A stretch of DNA of 41,447 nt from Alcaligenaceae bacterium (GTDB taxonomy: Bacteria > Pseudomonadota > Gammaproteobacteria > Burkholderiales > Burkholderiaceae_B), in NCBI GenBank assembly GCA_947378965.1, contig CANCMG010000032.1, forward strand, positions 1 through 41,447, written 5' to 3'. Below the pieces are notes generated by a model that ran no database searches, was not told where the DNA came from, and saw only the letters and a program-made list of their open reading frames with translations. This document shows, piece by piece, positions 23,921-31,641 of the stretch. The stretch's first letter is position 1; every line of letters starts with the position of its first letter. The position numbers and the translations under genes were made by a program.

Positions 23921-24388
23921 ATGCTGTCGAACAGAGCTTTAAGTGCCTTAAACGCCACCGTTTTTATTGCAGCAAAAGGGCACCAGCACCCTCCAACCAC
24001 CCGAGAGCTATCCGCAGCCTTAGGCCTGTCGGTATCGTCGTTACACGGCATGCTTAAACTGCTCGACGATCACGGTATTGTCCGGTCGTTCAGGGGGGCC
24101 GAAAAGCGTTACGAAATCAAAGCCGATCTGACTACAACGACGGCCTGGGATGTTGTGCAAATTTTTGAAGATCCGCATCCCCCAGTTGCCCAAAATGCGA
24201 AAGAAAAAGAGACGGCCTCCTACGAGTACGAGAATACCTATTGCGAACTGCTGAAAGATTTTTTAGCGTCGCAAAAAATCAGTGATCAAATTGCTGGAGT
24301 GAGTGCGATTGCAAGCGCGAGTGCAAGTGCAAGTGCAAGTTCGAGTGCGAGTTCGAGTTCGAGTTCGAGTGCTGTTGCATGGGCCTGA
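23921..24388 (+). CDS. Winged-helix DNA-binding protein with Ser/Ala hexanucleotide tail
   Basis: A 155-residue protein. Residues 5-68 form a winged helix-turn-helix resembling the Rrf2/LexA N-terminal type: TTRELSAALGLSVSSLHGMLKLLDDHGIV followed by a wing RSFRGAEKRYEI. No Cys cluster of the Fe-S Rrf2 type is present. An acidic linker (about 75-125) leads to a tail, residues 131-150, that is purely Ala/Ser and encoded by ten hexanucleotide repeats. The gene is divergent from the MerR regulator and overlaps the next gene by 10 bp. It is probably a local transcription factor in the same circuit. Confidence 0.75.
   Translation: MLSNRALSALNATVFIAAKGHQHPPTTRELSAALGLSVSSLHGMLKLLDDHGIVRSFRGAEKRYEIKADLTTTTAWDVVQIFEDPHPPVAQNAKEKETASYEYENTYCELLKDFLASQKISDQIAGVSAIASASASASASSSASSSSSSSAVAWA
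24311..24370 (+). repeat. Ten-copy hexanucleotide microsatellite
   Basis: Ten consecutive 6-bp units of the form GCAAGT, GCGAGT or TCGAGT, each encoding Ala-Ser or Ser-Ser. Units are in frame, so copy-number change would alter tail length without shifting the frame. Confidence 0.9.
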
Positions 24389-24678
24389 AAGAGTCACTGA
24401 CTGAGGCTGAGCGGTCACGACTCATCGAGATGGCGTGGGAAGACCGAACTCCTTTCGAAATGATTCGTTTGCAGTACGGCCTCACTGAGGCCTCGGTGAT
24501 TGATTTTATGCGTAGCAACATGAAAAAGAGTTCGTTTAGGATGTGGCGAAAAAGAATGAATGGGCGTCTGACGAAGCACCTGAGCTTGAAAAGTTCTTCA
24601 ACAGGCTTCAATCACGTCATCAGCGACGCAGCGTTAAACAAAAAAGCTCGAAAGGGCATGGTCGGGGTGATGAAGTGA
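24379..24678 (+). CDS. TIGR03643 (DUF2805-type) family protein
   Basis: A 99-residue cytoplasmic protein recognised as TIGR03643. It has the conserved Trp/Met-containing core LTEAERSRLIEMAWEDRTPFEMI, then LQYGLTEASVIDFMRSNMKKSSFRMWRKRMNGRLTKH. The first half resembles a small HTH (sigma-like or transposase-like), so nucleic-acid binding is plausible but unproven. The tail after residue 72 is basic and less conserved. ATG 24379 lies inside the end of the winged-helix gene (10-bp overlap), and the stop overlaps the next start as GTGA. This shows a tightly coupled three-gene unit. Confidence 0.87.
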   Translation: MGLKESLTEAERSRLIEMAWEDRTPFEMIRLQYGLTEASVIDFMRSNMKKSSFRMWRKRMNGRLTKHLSLKSSSTGFNHVISDAALNKKARKGMVGVMK

Positions 24679-24848
24679 GTGAAGATCTGAGATGTTGCGG
24701 TTCGGGTACTTGCATTATTAACCTTGAAGGGCTGTGTTGGTGTGGCCAACAGTGGGATGGCCAACAGATGCGTCACCAACCGATTGATTCACCCTTGAAA
24801 TCGACAAAATGCGCAGACGATTTAGGTGCCAACGCATCGAGCGCCTGA
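24675..24848 (+). CDS. Cys-rich microprotein, 57 residues
   Basis: A short ORF starting at GTG 24675, whose GTGA overlaps the TIGR03643 stop, a classic coupling arrangement. The N-terminal 32 residues carry a dense Cys pattern: RCCGSGTCIINLEGLCWCGQ, then QWDGQQM. The five Cys are at positions 7, 8, 13, 21 and 23. The CC-x4-C-x7-C-x-C spacing suggests a metal or Fe-S site. The rest (33-57) is antisense to the end of the SDR gene and looks unconstrained apart from one further Cys. That the ordered core stops just where the convergent gene begins supports a real gene. I have an impression of similar short proteins in Burkholderiales but cannot name a family. Confidence 0.62.
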   Translation: MSEDLRCCGSGTCIINLEGLCWCGQQWDGQQMRHQPIDSPLKSTKCADDLGANASSA

Positions 24849-25468
24849 AGCAACCCGTCGACTGATTCACCCACCGGGGTGCAGTGATCGGGCGTCGCAA
24901 AGGGTTGAGATAAAGGCGACGCAACCGTACCGGGTTGTAGCGCTGCCAAAATCGCTTGTGGATTTTTACGCGCAAATTCGATGGCAGCGGTTTGCAAAAA
25001 CATATTGACTGCGGCTTTCGATGCCCGGTAGCCGTACCATCCACCTTTAGAGTTGTCGCTGATGCTACCTACACGGGCAGACAGTTTGGCGTAAATGGCT
25101 CGCTCTCGTGCTAGCAGAGGCAAGAAATATTTGAGTAACAGAGCGGGGCCGATGGCGTTGACTTGAAAACTGCGCATGAGTCGCGTTGCGTCGAGAGCCC
25201 CTAAGTGCTTTTCAGGGCCCTTACCCTCAATGGTTAAAGCCCCCGTGGCATCAATGATTAGTTGGAAAGGCCCTGACGCAGAACAGTGCGCAGCGGCTGC
25301 CGCCAAGCTCGCTTCGTCTTCTAACGCAAATCCAGGTGTGTCGCGTCTTGAAACCTCAGCGACCAGCGCACAGTTAGGATCTTGGTTCAGTGCCGCAACA
25401 AAACCGGCCCCGATCGTACCGGTCGAACCAATAACTAGTGCGCGATAAGTTGAACCCAAGGATTGCAT
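24773..25468 (-). CDS. Short-chain dehydrogenase/reductase (C-factor/CsgA-like)
   Basis: A 231-residue SDR. The cofactor loop ALVIGSTGTIGAGF (about 10-23) is the TGxxxGxG variant, IIDATGAL stands in for NNAG, and the active site is seen as Ser in LSARVGSISDNSKGG and the YxxxK pair in WYGYRASKAAVNMF. The short length and PGTVASPLSQPF loop fit the CsgA/C-factor-type subgroup. Such SDRs recur beside photolyase and stress genes in proteobacteria, but the substrate is unknown. It converges on, and overlaps by 76 bp, the Cys-rich microprotein gene. Confidence 0.88.
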   Translation of the reverse strand: MQSLGSTYRALVIGSTGTIGAGFVAALNQDPNCALVAEVSRRDTPGFALEDEASLAAAAAHCSASGPFQLIIDATGALTIEGKGPEKHLGALDATRLMRSFQVNAIGPALLLKYFLPLLARERAIYAKLSARVGSISDNSKGGWYGYRASKAAVNMFLQTAAIEFARKNPQAILAALQPGTVASPLSQPFATPDHCTPVGESVDGLLQALDALAPKSSAHFVDFKGESIGW

Positions 25469-25559
25469 GACGTAAACCGCCCTTCACTATTTGATGGTTC
25501 GCAGATTACAAGATTTGATCGCCGCTCGCGCGAAAGTCCTTAGAGCGATTGCACGCGCG

Positions 25560-26555
25560 TTACTCGGCCTTGATGTCGGCTCGTTTAATGAGTGCGCCAT
25601 ACATCGTCAACTCGCGCTTGATAAGTGCTGCAAACTCAGCCGAAGAGTTACCCACTAAATCATTGCCACCCTTGGTTTGTAAAGTCTCGATCACCTCGGC
25701 GTCTTGTAGGGCTTGGTGGGTGCTTTGATTCAGACGTTCGATGATTGCAGCGTCTGTTCCGGTCGGCGCAAATAACCCCACAAATTGCGTGATATCAAAG
25801 TCCTTAAAACCCGCCTCTTGCATGGTGGGAATATCGGGTAGCGAGCGTGCGCGTTTAGGGCCCGATACTGCAAAGGCTTTTAAGCGCTTATCTTGTATCA
25901 AGGGCGAAGCGGTTAACACAGTATCAAAGGTAAAGGCTAGCTGCCCACCCAACAAGTCTACCAAGGCGGGTGCGCTGCCTTTGTAGGGTACGTGGTTGAA
26001 TTGCGCGCCGCTGAGCGTCGAAAACATTTCGCCGGCAAGATGACCACCCCCGCCAATGCCGGTTGAGCCGAAGCTGAGTTTGCCTGGCTGGGCTTTGCCC
26101 TGCAGCACCGCCTCGTTCAGACTGTTGATTGACGAGGTTGCCGAGACGACCAACACGTATTGAAACGACAAGACTTGGCTAATCGGTTGTAAGTCTTTGA
26201 TTGGATCGTAGGGAACCTTGGCGTAGAGCACTGGGTTGATCACGATAGGCCCGCTTGCCGCCATGAGCAGCGTGTAGCCGTCGGGCGCCGATCTGACCAC
26301 GGCATCGGTTCCGATCATGCCGTTTGCACCACTGCGATTTTCGACGATGACCGGACTGTTTAGCAGCGTACTCATCTTTTTGGCAATCACCCGGCCCGTG
26401 ATGTCGGCATTGCCACCGGCGGGGTAGGGCACAACCATTTTGATGGGGCGATTAGGGTAAGGCTGGGTCTGTGCTTGTACTGATCCAAGCCCGAGGGCCC
26501 CTATTAGCACACAAGCCCAAAACTGAAATGTGGCGCGAAAGAAGAGGGTGTCCAT
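25560..26555 (-). CDS. Bug/TctC-family substrate-binding protein (copy 6)
   Basis: A 331-residue receptor with a canonical ligand loop: MVVPYPAGGNADITGRVI, VIVENRSGANGMIGTDAV, DGYTLLMAASGPIVINP, FGSTGIGGGGHLAGEMF, HVPYKGSAPALVDLLGGQL. The signal peptide ends near GSVQAQ. It stands apart from the 11.9-22.3 kb receptor cluster, 91 bp from the SDR gene and divergent from the lipoprotein gene. It is probably a single-gene unit or transcribed into the SDR gene. Confidence 0.93.
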   Translation of the reverse strand: MDTLFFRATFQFWACVLIGALGLGSVQAQTQPYPNRPIKMVVPYPAGGNADITGRVIAKKMSTLLNSPVIVENRSGANGMIGTDAVVRSAPDGYTLLMAASGPIVINPVLYAKVPYDPIKDLQPISQVLSFQYVLVVSATSSINSLNEAVLQGKAQPGKLSFGSTGIGGGGHLAGEMFSTLSGAQFNHVPYKGSAPALVDLLGGQLAFTFDTVLTASPLIQDKRLKAFAVSGPKRARSLPDIPTMQEAGFKDFDITQFVGLFAPTGTDAAIIERLNQSTHQALQDAEVIETLQTKGGNDLVGNSSAEFAALIKRELTMYGALIKRADIKAE

Positions 26556-26650
26556 GGTGTTTAGGCCGAAAGTGGGTGACTTGGATTAAACTGCATCGCC
26601 AATTTAGCCCAATATCGTCGCTGCAGCCCTAATCTATTCAAAGAAAAATT

Positions 26651-28021
26651 ATGTGCGTATTTCAAAGATTCAACCGCCTGGCGACAGCTGTAGGAGTCTT
26701 GCTTGTCAGTATCGGCTGCGCTCAGACGACCGAACCGCCCAATCCTATTGCGCAGGGGCAGACGACCGAACCGCCGCTCAGCCTCGCGGCAGGAGGACAG
26801 ACAGCCGAGCCGTCGCGTAGCCCCGCTTTAGGTGCACAAGCGACCGAGCCGCTTAGTCGCCCCGTTGGCGGGGCGACTCAGACAACCGAGCCTTCGCTTA
26901 GCCCTGCTACGGCGGTGCAGTCTGCCGAGTCGACACGCAATGCTGTCGCGGTTGTGCAGCCAGCTGAGCTACCGCGCAGCGCAGGTGCAGCTACTGGCGC
27001 CACCGAAAGCAAAGACACGGCAGCCGCTGTGCGTACGGCGGCAATCCTGTTAGCAGGCCAACAGCCAGTCACCGGTTTACCACCGGCGCTGGCGCAAAGC
27101 CCTCGGTGGGCTGCTTTTGCTACAGAGGTGACCGCAAACTGGGCGCGCTACAGTCAAAAGATCGCAGACCCGATGTCGCAATGGGCGTTGGCTGAGTTGT
27201 CCGTCGCAGCCGAGACGGTGTTTTATCCTTTTTCTGGCCCTGATTTTGTCACGGTGCATCAGCTGTTTCCGGCAGCTAAGCGCTACGTCATGATGGCCAT
27301 GCAAAACGCTGAACGACCGTTAGATTTGGCCAACCTGGCGCCCGAACTCATCGATCCAAGCCTGAGCGTGCTGACCTCAGCTTGGCGGCACTTTGGCGAG
27401 AATGGTTTTTACGTGACCGAATATCTCGAAAAATATTTGTACTCCACCCGTGCCCACATTGGTGCCAGTACATTCATTGTGAGCTTTTTGACTTTGCAGG
27501 GCTTTGAAATAGAGCGCGTTGTACCCATACAGGTTGCCGCAGACGGCTCATTGCAAGAACTCGCGCCAGAGACGCCACGTTGGCGCTCGGTGCGCATACA
27601 AGCTAGCAAGCACGGCAAGCCGATTGTTGTCGACTATCTGAAAATTGATCTGTCAAACCCAGGTCTTCAAGCGGCGCCACAACACCTCACCTTAATTGGC
27701 ACCCTCACGAAAAACCCAGTGTTGTTCAAAGCGGCCTCTCATCTTCCCCAAAATGTTGGCTTTAGCATGATTGCGAATCAGGTGCTCGAGAATTCTCCTT
27801 TGATTGTGCAAGACGAAACAGGTCTGAGCTATTCGACGCTGCTTCGTGCCCATCAAGTTGCTCTATTTGGTAAATTTGTGAACGCTCATCACGCCTTTCC
27901 AAGTTATCACCATGACTTGGCAAAAGCCTTTGCCCAACGAGATGACATCAAGCCGTTGAATTTTAGATTTGGCTATTTTAAAGATGGCAGCTATGCGCTC
28001 ATGATTGCTTCGCGTAAGTAG
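26651..28021 (+). CDS. Lipoprotein with N-terminal 13-residue repeats, unknown function
   Basis: A 456-residue predicted lipoprotein. The signal ends in SIGC (Cys23). Residues 25-117 consist of about seven units of 12-14 residues with the core Q-[TAS]-[TA]-E-[PS], rich in Pro, Ala, Ser and Gly, that would form an extended tether. The globular part from about residue 130 contains AQSPRWAAFATEVTANWARY, FYPFSGPDFVTVHQLFP, and an end with FGYFKDGSYALMIA. It has no Cys and no enzyme motif that I recognise. The FYPFSGPD/FPAAKRYV and SYALMIA segments recur in a poorly described family of exported proteins. It precedes the PhoD-like gene, separated by a hairpin and 122 bp. Confidence 0.75.
   Translation: MCVFQRFNRLATAVGVLLVSIGCAQTTEPPNPIAQGQTTEPPLSLAAGGQTAEPSRSPALGAQATEPLSRPVGGATQTTEPSLSPATAVQSAESTRNAVAVVQPAELPRSAGAATGATESKDTAAAVRTAAILLAGQQPVTGLPPALAQSPRWAAFATEVTANWARYSQKIADPMSQWALAELSVAAETVFYPFSGPDFVTVHQLFPAAKRYVMMAMQNAERPLDLANLAPELIDPSLSVLTSAWRHFGENGFYVTEYLEKYLYSTRAHIGASTFIVSFLTLQGFEIERVVPIQVAADGSLQELAPETPRWRSVRIQASKHGKPIVVDYLKIDLSNPGLQAAPQHLTLIGTLTKNPVLFKAASHLPQNVGFSMIANQVLENSPLIVQDETGLSYSTLLRAHQVALFGKFVNAHHAFPSYHHDLAKAFAQRDDIKPLNFRFGYFKDGSYALMIASRK
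26723..27010 (+). repeat. About seven degenerate 39-bp units in the lipoprotein gene
   Basis: The first units begin CAGACGACCGAACCG at 26723 and 26759. Later units keep CAG/A-x-C-GAG-CC at about 39-42 bp spacing. The period is a multiple of three, so the repeats translate to Q-T-T-E-P-type units. Similarity decays toward the 3' end. Confidence 0.82.
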
Positions 28022-28029
28022 CTCTTAGT

Positions 28030-28057
28030 CGGCTCTGGTGCTTAGCCTACAGAGCCG
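28030..28057 (+). terminator. Hairpin after the lipoprotein gene, possible terminator
   Basis: CGGCTCTG (28030-28037) pairs perfectly with CAGAGCCG (28050-28057) around a 12-nt loop, 9 bp after the lipoprotein stop. No U-tract follows, so intrinsic termination is uncertain. Confidence 0.4.
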
Positions 28058-28143
28058 ATGATCGCCAGCGTTGATCGCCCGACGAGCATATAAAAACCAG
28101 AAATTGCCGGTATGCTATTGCTTTACCATCGCGCGAGAATAAT

Positions 28144-29742
28144 ATGAAACGCCGTGATTTTCTGCGTGCCAGTACAGCCCCTTTGCTGGCAGCGCTACCA
28201 GCCGCAGTGTTTGCACAGTCTCAGACGACAGCCACCGCCTCTGCCTGGGACTCGGGTCAACTCAGACACCTTCTACCGACTGCTAATCATTCAGAGTTTC
28301 TGATCAAAGTGTCCTTTGTATCGCCACTGAGTACACCTCCTCGACTCATGGTCGATGGCGTTGCAGTCGAAGGGCGCATGACCGACACTCAAGGCGAATT
28401 TTGGCAATTTCGCGCTACCAGCCTAGCGGCGGGGCGCACCTATCAGCTATCGTTGAAAGCCCCAGACGGTAAGCCGTTGTGCCAGCCTTGGGAGTTGGCC
28501 ACGTTTCCAGCGCCCGCGAGTACGCCCGATCATTTACGCTTGTTGTTGTTCACTTGCGCTGGCGGACACGAGGCAATGAAATTTTTACCTGCCACAACTA
28601 GAAACCGTTTACTGAAACGCGCGTTGTCGTTTAAGCCGCATGCGGCGGTGGCAAACGGCGATCACGTTTACTGGGATTTACGCTCACCGCTGACTGCAAA
28701 AAACTCTGGCGGTTCAGAGCAAGCCAAAGCCTTAATCGGTGGAACGTTCGAGCGCTCGAGCCCAGTGTTTGGTACTGACAACGAACAGTTACTAAAAAAG
28801 GCGGCCGGGCCGCAAATTGCTCCGGTGTACGGCACCGAGTTTCGCTCAACACCAACCTTCTTCATACAAGACGACCACGACTACTGGGATAACGACGACG
28901 CCTTCGATTCGATCATCACGTTTCCGCCTGACTTTTTTATGCGACAGATGGCTCGTGTCACGCAGTCGCTGTATTACCCAGAATTTTTGCCTGATGCGAT
29001 GCGCCCAGCTGGGTTACCAGGCGCTGCCGTCATGGGCCGTGCGGATTCTGTCGCTGAAAGTTTTGGTACCTTGCGTTATGGTCGCCTGGCAGAGATGTTG
29101 TTGTATTCGGTGCGTTCAACGATGACCCTTGCCGGCCCCAGTGCGGTGTTTGTTGAAGATACGGTTGAGAGTTGGCTCAAACAACGCATGGCCGAATCCG
29201 ATGCGGCCCATGTCATCAATGCGCCCTCGAATCCTCATGGCTGGACAGCAGGTAAGTGGGGCGAGTGGTACCCCGACGTTCTAAGCAAAGAGGGTAAGCT
29301 CACTCTTGACGTTAAAAAGCCGTACTGGCAAGAGGGCTGGCTCAAGCAACACGATCGCTTGCTTGCAGCAATGTCTGCCATGCGAGGCAAAATCCCCCTG
29401 TCAGTCAGCGGCGATCTGCACGCCTTGGGTCTGGGTAGCATTATCCGCAGCGGTACCGCCGATCTTTCAAAAAACCCAGTCGTATCGGTGCTGACGGGCC
29501 CCATCGGTACCCGTCCATCAGGTTGGCCCTCGGGCATCCGAAAAATTGGTGCTCAACCTTCGTTACACTTAAGTATGTCCGAGGCGATTGCGCCTCTCGA
29601 GCAGCATGGCTTTACGCTTGCAGATTTCACTAACGATAAAGTCATTTTGAGGTTTTTTAAATGGGATTTGAATAACCAATCAGTCGAGGCCATTGACACC
29701 CTCGAACCTTTTCATACAGCAGAGTTAAAGAGACCATCATGA
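28144..29742 (+). CDS. PhoD-like metallophosphoesterase, Tat-exported
   Basis: A 532-residue protein with a clear twin-arginine leader (MKRRDFLRASTAPLLAALPA, cleavage near AVFA-QS). An N-terminal Fn3-like domain (about 45-125) is followed by a phosphodiesterase/alkaline phosphatase D-type core. The metal-ligand motifs are NGDHVYWD (171-178), QDDHDYWDND (242-251) and SGDLHALGLGS near residue 430. These match the PhoD order GDxxY, DDHE/D and GDxH. An Asp replaces the more usual Glu in DDHE. It probably cleaves phosphate esters in the periplasm. The stop overlaps the DUF3237 start by 4 bp. Confidence 0.85.
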   Translation: MKRRDFLRASTAPLLAALPAAVFAQSQTTATASAWDSGQLRHLLPTANHSEFLIKVSFVSPLSTPPRLMVDGVAVEGRMTDTQGEFWQFRATSLAAGRTYQLSLKAPDGKPLCQPWELATFPAPASTPDHLRLLLFTCAGGHEAMKFLPATTRNRLLKRALSFKPHAAVANGDHVYWDLRSPLTAKNSGGSEQAKALIGGTFERSSPVFGTDNEQLLKKAAGPQIAPVYGTEFRSTPTFFIQDDHDYWDNDDAFDSIITFPPDFFMRQMARVTQSLYYPEFLPDAMRPAGLPGAAVMGRADSVAESFGTLRYGRLAEMLLYSVRSTMTLAGPSAVFVEDTVESWLKQRMAESDAAHVINAPSNPHGWTAGKWGEWYPDVLSKEGKLTLDVKKPYWQEGWLKQHDRLLAAMSAMRGKIPLSVSGDLHALGLGSIIRSGTADLSKNPVVSVLTGPIGTRPSGWPSGIRKIGAQPSLHLSMSEAIAPLEQHGFTLADFTNDKVILRFFKWDLNNQSVEAIDTLEPFHTAELKRPS

Positions 29743-30194
29743 TCCAGACACGCCATATCTTTCAAATTGTTCTAACCGTCCCCAATATTGTTGACCTAGG
29801 TCAGACACCCGTGGGAGGGCGAAAAATTGCCAATGTCACGGGCGGCACTTTCGAGGGTGAGCGCATTCGGGGTACGGTTAAGGCCGCCCCTGGCGGCGAC
29901 TGGTTGCTGATGCGCCCAGATGATGTGCTGACCTTAGATGTGCGGCTGATCCTTGAAACCGATGACAATCAGTTGATTTATATGAGCTATCGAGGTTTGC
30001 GCCACGGCCCCAAAGACGTGATGGCCCGGTTGAATAAGGGCGAAAAGGTTGACCCGTCAGAATATTACTTTCGCACTACGCCGGTGCTTGAAACAAGTTC
30101 AGAAAAATATAGCTGGCTTAACAAAATCATCTGTGTAGCAACCGGTCGGCGCGAAGCGGCAGGGCCAATTTATGACGTCTACGAGGTGCTGTAG
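29739..30194 (+). CDS. DUF3237 family protein
   Basis: A 151-residue protein of DUF3237. It starts at the ATG of an ATGA overlap with the PhoD-like gene. Family marks: TPVGGRKIANVTGGTFEGERIRGTV, GGDWLLMRPDDVLTLDVRLILETDD, YMSYRGLRHGP, YYFRTTPVLETSSEKYSWLN and the final YDVYEV. The fold is a small beta barrel with no signal peptide. The function is not established. Translational coupling to an exported phosphoesterase is notable because the two products would end up in different compartments. A strong hairpin follows. Confidence 0.87.
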   Translation: MIQTRHIFQIVLTVPNIVDLGQTPVGGRKIANVTGGTFEGERIRGTVKAAPGGDWLLMRPDDVLTLDVRLILETDDNQLIYMSYRGLRHGPKDVMARLNKGEKVDPSEYYFRTTPVLETSSEKYSWLNKIICVATGRREAAGPIYDVYEVL

Positions 30195-30221
30195 TCGCTA
30201 GGGGCGCCGCCGTTGCGCCTA

Positions 30222-30254
30222 GAGCCCTTAAAGAGTAATCTTTAAGGGCTCGTT
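30222..30254 (+). terminator. Terminator-like hairpin after DUF3237
   Basis: A perfect 12-bp stem, GAGCCCTTAAAG (30222-30233) with CTTTAAGGGCTC (30240-30251), 6-nt loop, followed by GTTT. A second GC-rich hairpin (CTAGG..GCGC with GCGCCTAG) overlaps just upstream at 30198-30224. Likely transcription end of the PhoD-like/DUF3237 unit. Confidence 0.65.
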
Positions 30255-30409
30255 TAGGCTGATATCCTGTCAGGCTTAAGCGCTAAGACAAAAATAACAG
30301 TCAGACACTACACACCTGAAGATTTGCAGGCGAGTCCCCATTCGGATTGGTCCATCTAGCTGACGCGCGTTGAGTAACTTGATTTATTTGATTAATTAAA
30401 GAGACAACA

Positions 30410-31621
30410 ATGAATTTTTTGTTCAGTGCTGAAGAAGAAAAACTACGTTCAACTGTGCGCGAGTTTTTAGCCGAGCATTTCACTGAAGAAGTGCGTGCCG
30501 AAAACACCGCAGGTAAGCGCGGCGAAGGGTGGGGGCCGGCAATTCGAGCCTTTTTTGATACGGTCAATGAAAAGCGTTGGTTCGCCTGGAGCTGGCCGAC
30601 TGAGTTCGGTGGTGGTGGCGGCGACCGCACTGCCCAGTTTGTCATCGAAGAAGAATTTTACCGAGCAACCGGCATCACCTTGGGTGGTGGTACGGGTGCC
30701 CCGGCGATTTTGTCTTTTGGTACAGCCGCACAAAAACAAGAATTTGTGCCGGGCGCCATTAAGCGTGAAATCATTTTTTGCCAGGGTTATAGCGAGCCCG
30801 GTTGCGGCACTGACTTGGCGGGTATTCGTTGTCGTGCCAAGCGTGTCGGCGACAAGTACATTATTACTGGTCAAAAAATCTACACCACCAATGCCCAAAA
30901 TTCGACGCATATCTTTTTAATGTGCCGCACTGACCCTGATTCAGTGCGTCATCGTGGTTTATCGATTCTGTTGGTGCCGATGGATGTGCCCGGCTTAACC
31001 GTGCGCCCACTCTGGACAGTACAAAACGATCCACCAGCACCGTTTGGTACCACCTACGGTGAAGAGCGTACCAACGAGGTGTTCTTTGACGATGTTGAAG
31101 TGCCTGCCTCGTGCTTGCTGGGTGAAGAGGGCGGCGGCTGGGAAGTTGCTCGGCGCGGTTTGAACTTGGATCGCGTGGGTGCCTGGCGCTATTTGATTTC
31201 TGTGATGCGTGATGAAGATATTGTGAATTGGTTGCACGGTGAGGGCGAGTTGCAAGACTCATTGCGCGAAGATTCTCAAGTGCGCGACAAAGTCGCCGAA
31301 ATGTGGACCGAGGCTGAAGTGTGTCGATTAATGACGATGCGCAGTATCAGCATTGAGCAAAGTGGCGGAAAATTCACCTACGAAGGCTCGGCCGAAAAAG
31401 TCTTTGCGCCTGAACACAGTGTGCGCACCACCGAAGCCATTAGTCAGATTTTGGGGCCGTTTGCCCAGTTGATGCAAGGCTCGCCTACTGCGATCGAGAA
31501 AGGTGTCTTTGCACACAATATTTTGGGTGCCTATCAGTCAACGATTAACCACGGTAGCGTTCAGGTGATGCGCGATCAGGTGGCTCGTATTGGTTTAGGC
31601 CTGCCGCGCGCGGCAAAATAA
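30410..31621 (+). CDS. Acyl-CoA dehydrogenase, larger subunit of a pair
   Basis: A flavoprotein of 403 residues with the acyl-CoA dehydrogenase fold: FLFSAEEEKLRSTVREFL, WSWPTEFGGGG, CQGYSEPGCGTDLAGI (FAD/substrate loop), GQKIYTTNAQNSTHIFL, and NEVFFDDVEVPASCLLG. At the position where classical enzymes have the catalytic Glu (YEGT), this protein has INHGS with His381. A closely following second ACAD gene suggests a heteromeric enzyme like FadE/ChsE pairs, in which one subunit supplies the base from another position. The start ATG 30410 has an AAAGAG site. Likely role: dehydrogenation of an unusual acyl-CoA (branched, cyclic or steroid-like). Confidence 0.92.
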   Translation: MNFLFSAEEEKLRSTVREFLAEHFTEEVRAENTAGKRGEGWGPAIRAFFDTVNEKRWFAWSWPTEFGGGGGDRTAQFVIEEEFYRATGITLGGGTGAPAILSFGTAAQKQEFVPGAIKREIIFCQGYSEPGCGTDLAGIRCRAKRVGDKYIITGQKIYTTNAQNSTHIFLMCRTDPDSVRHRGLSILLVPMDVPGLTVRPLWTVQNDPPAPFGTTYGEERTNEVFFDDVEVPASCLLGEEGGGWEVARRGLNLDRVGAWRYLISVMRDEDIVNWLHGEGELQDSLREDSQVRDKVAEMWTEAEVCRLMTMRSISIEQSGGKFTYEGSAEKVFAPEHSVRTTEAISQILGPFAQLMQGSPTAIEKGVFAHNILGAYQSTINHGSVQVMRDQVARIGLGLPRAAK

Positions 31622-31641
31622 GAATAAAGGTGAATTGAATC

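Noticed and set aside
24543-24674. Long upstream extension of the Cys-rich microprotein frame
   Set aside because: This part overlaps the TIGR03643 gene in another frame and shows no independent coding character; the GTGA start is more economical.
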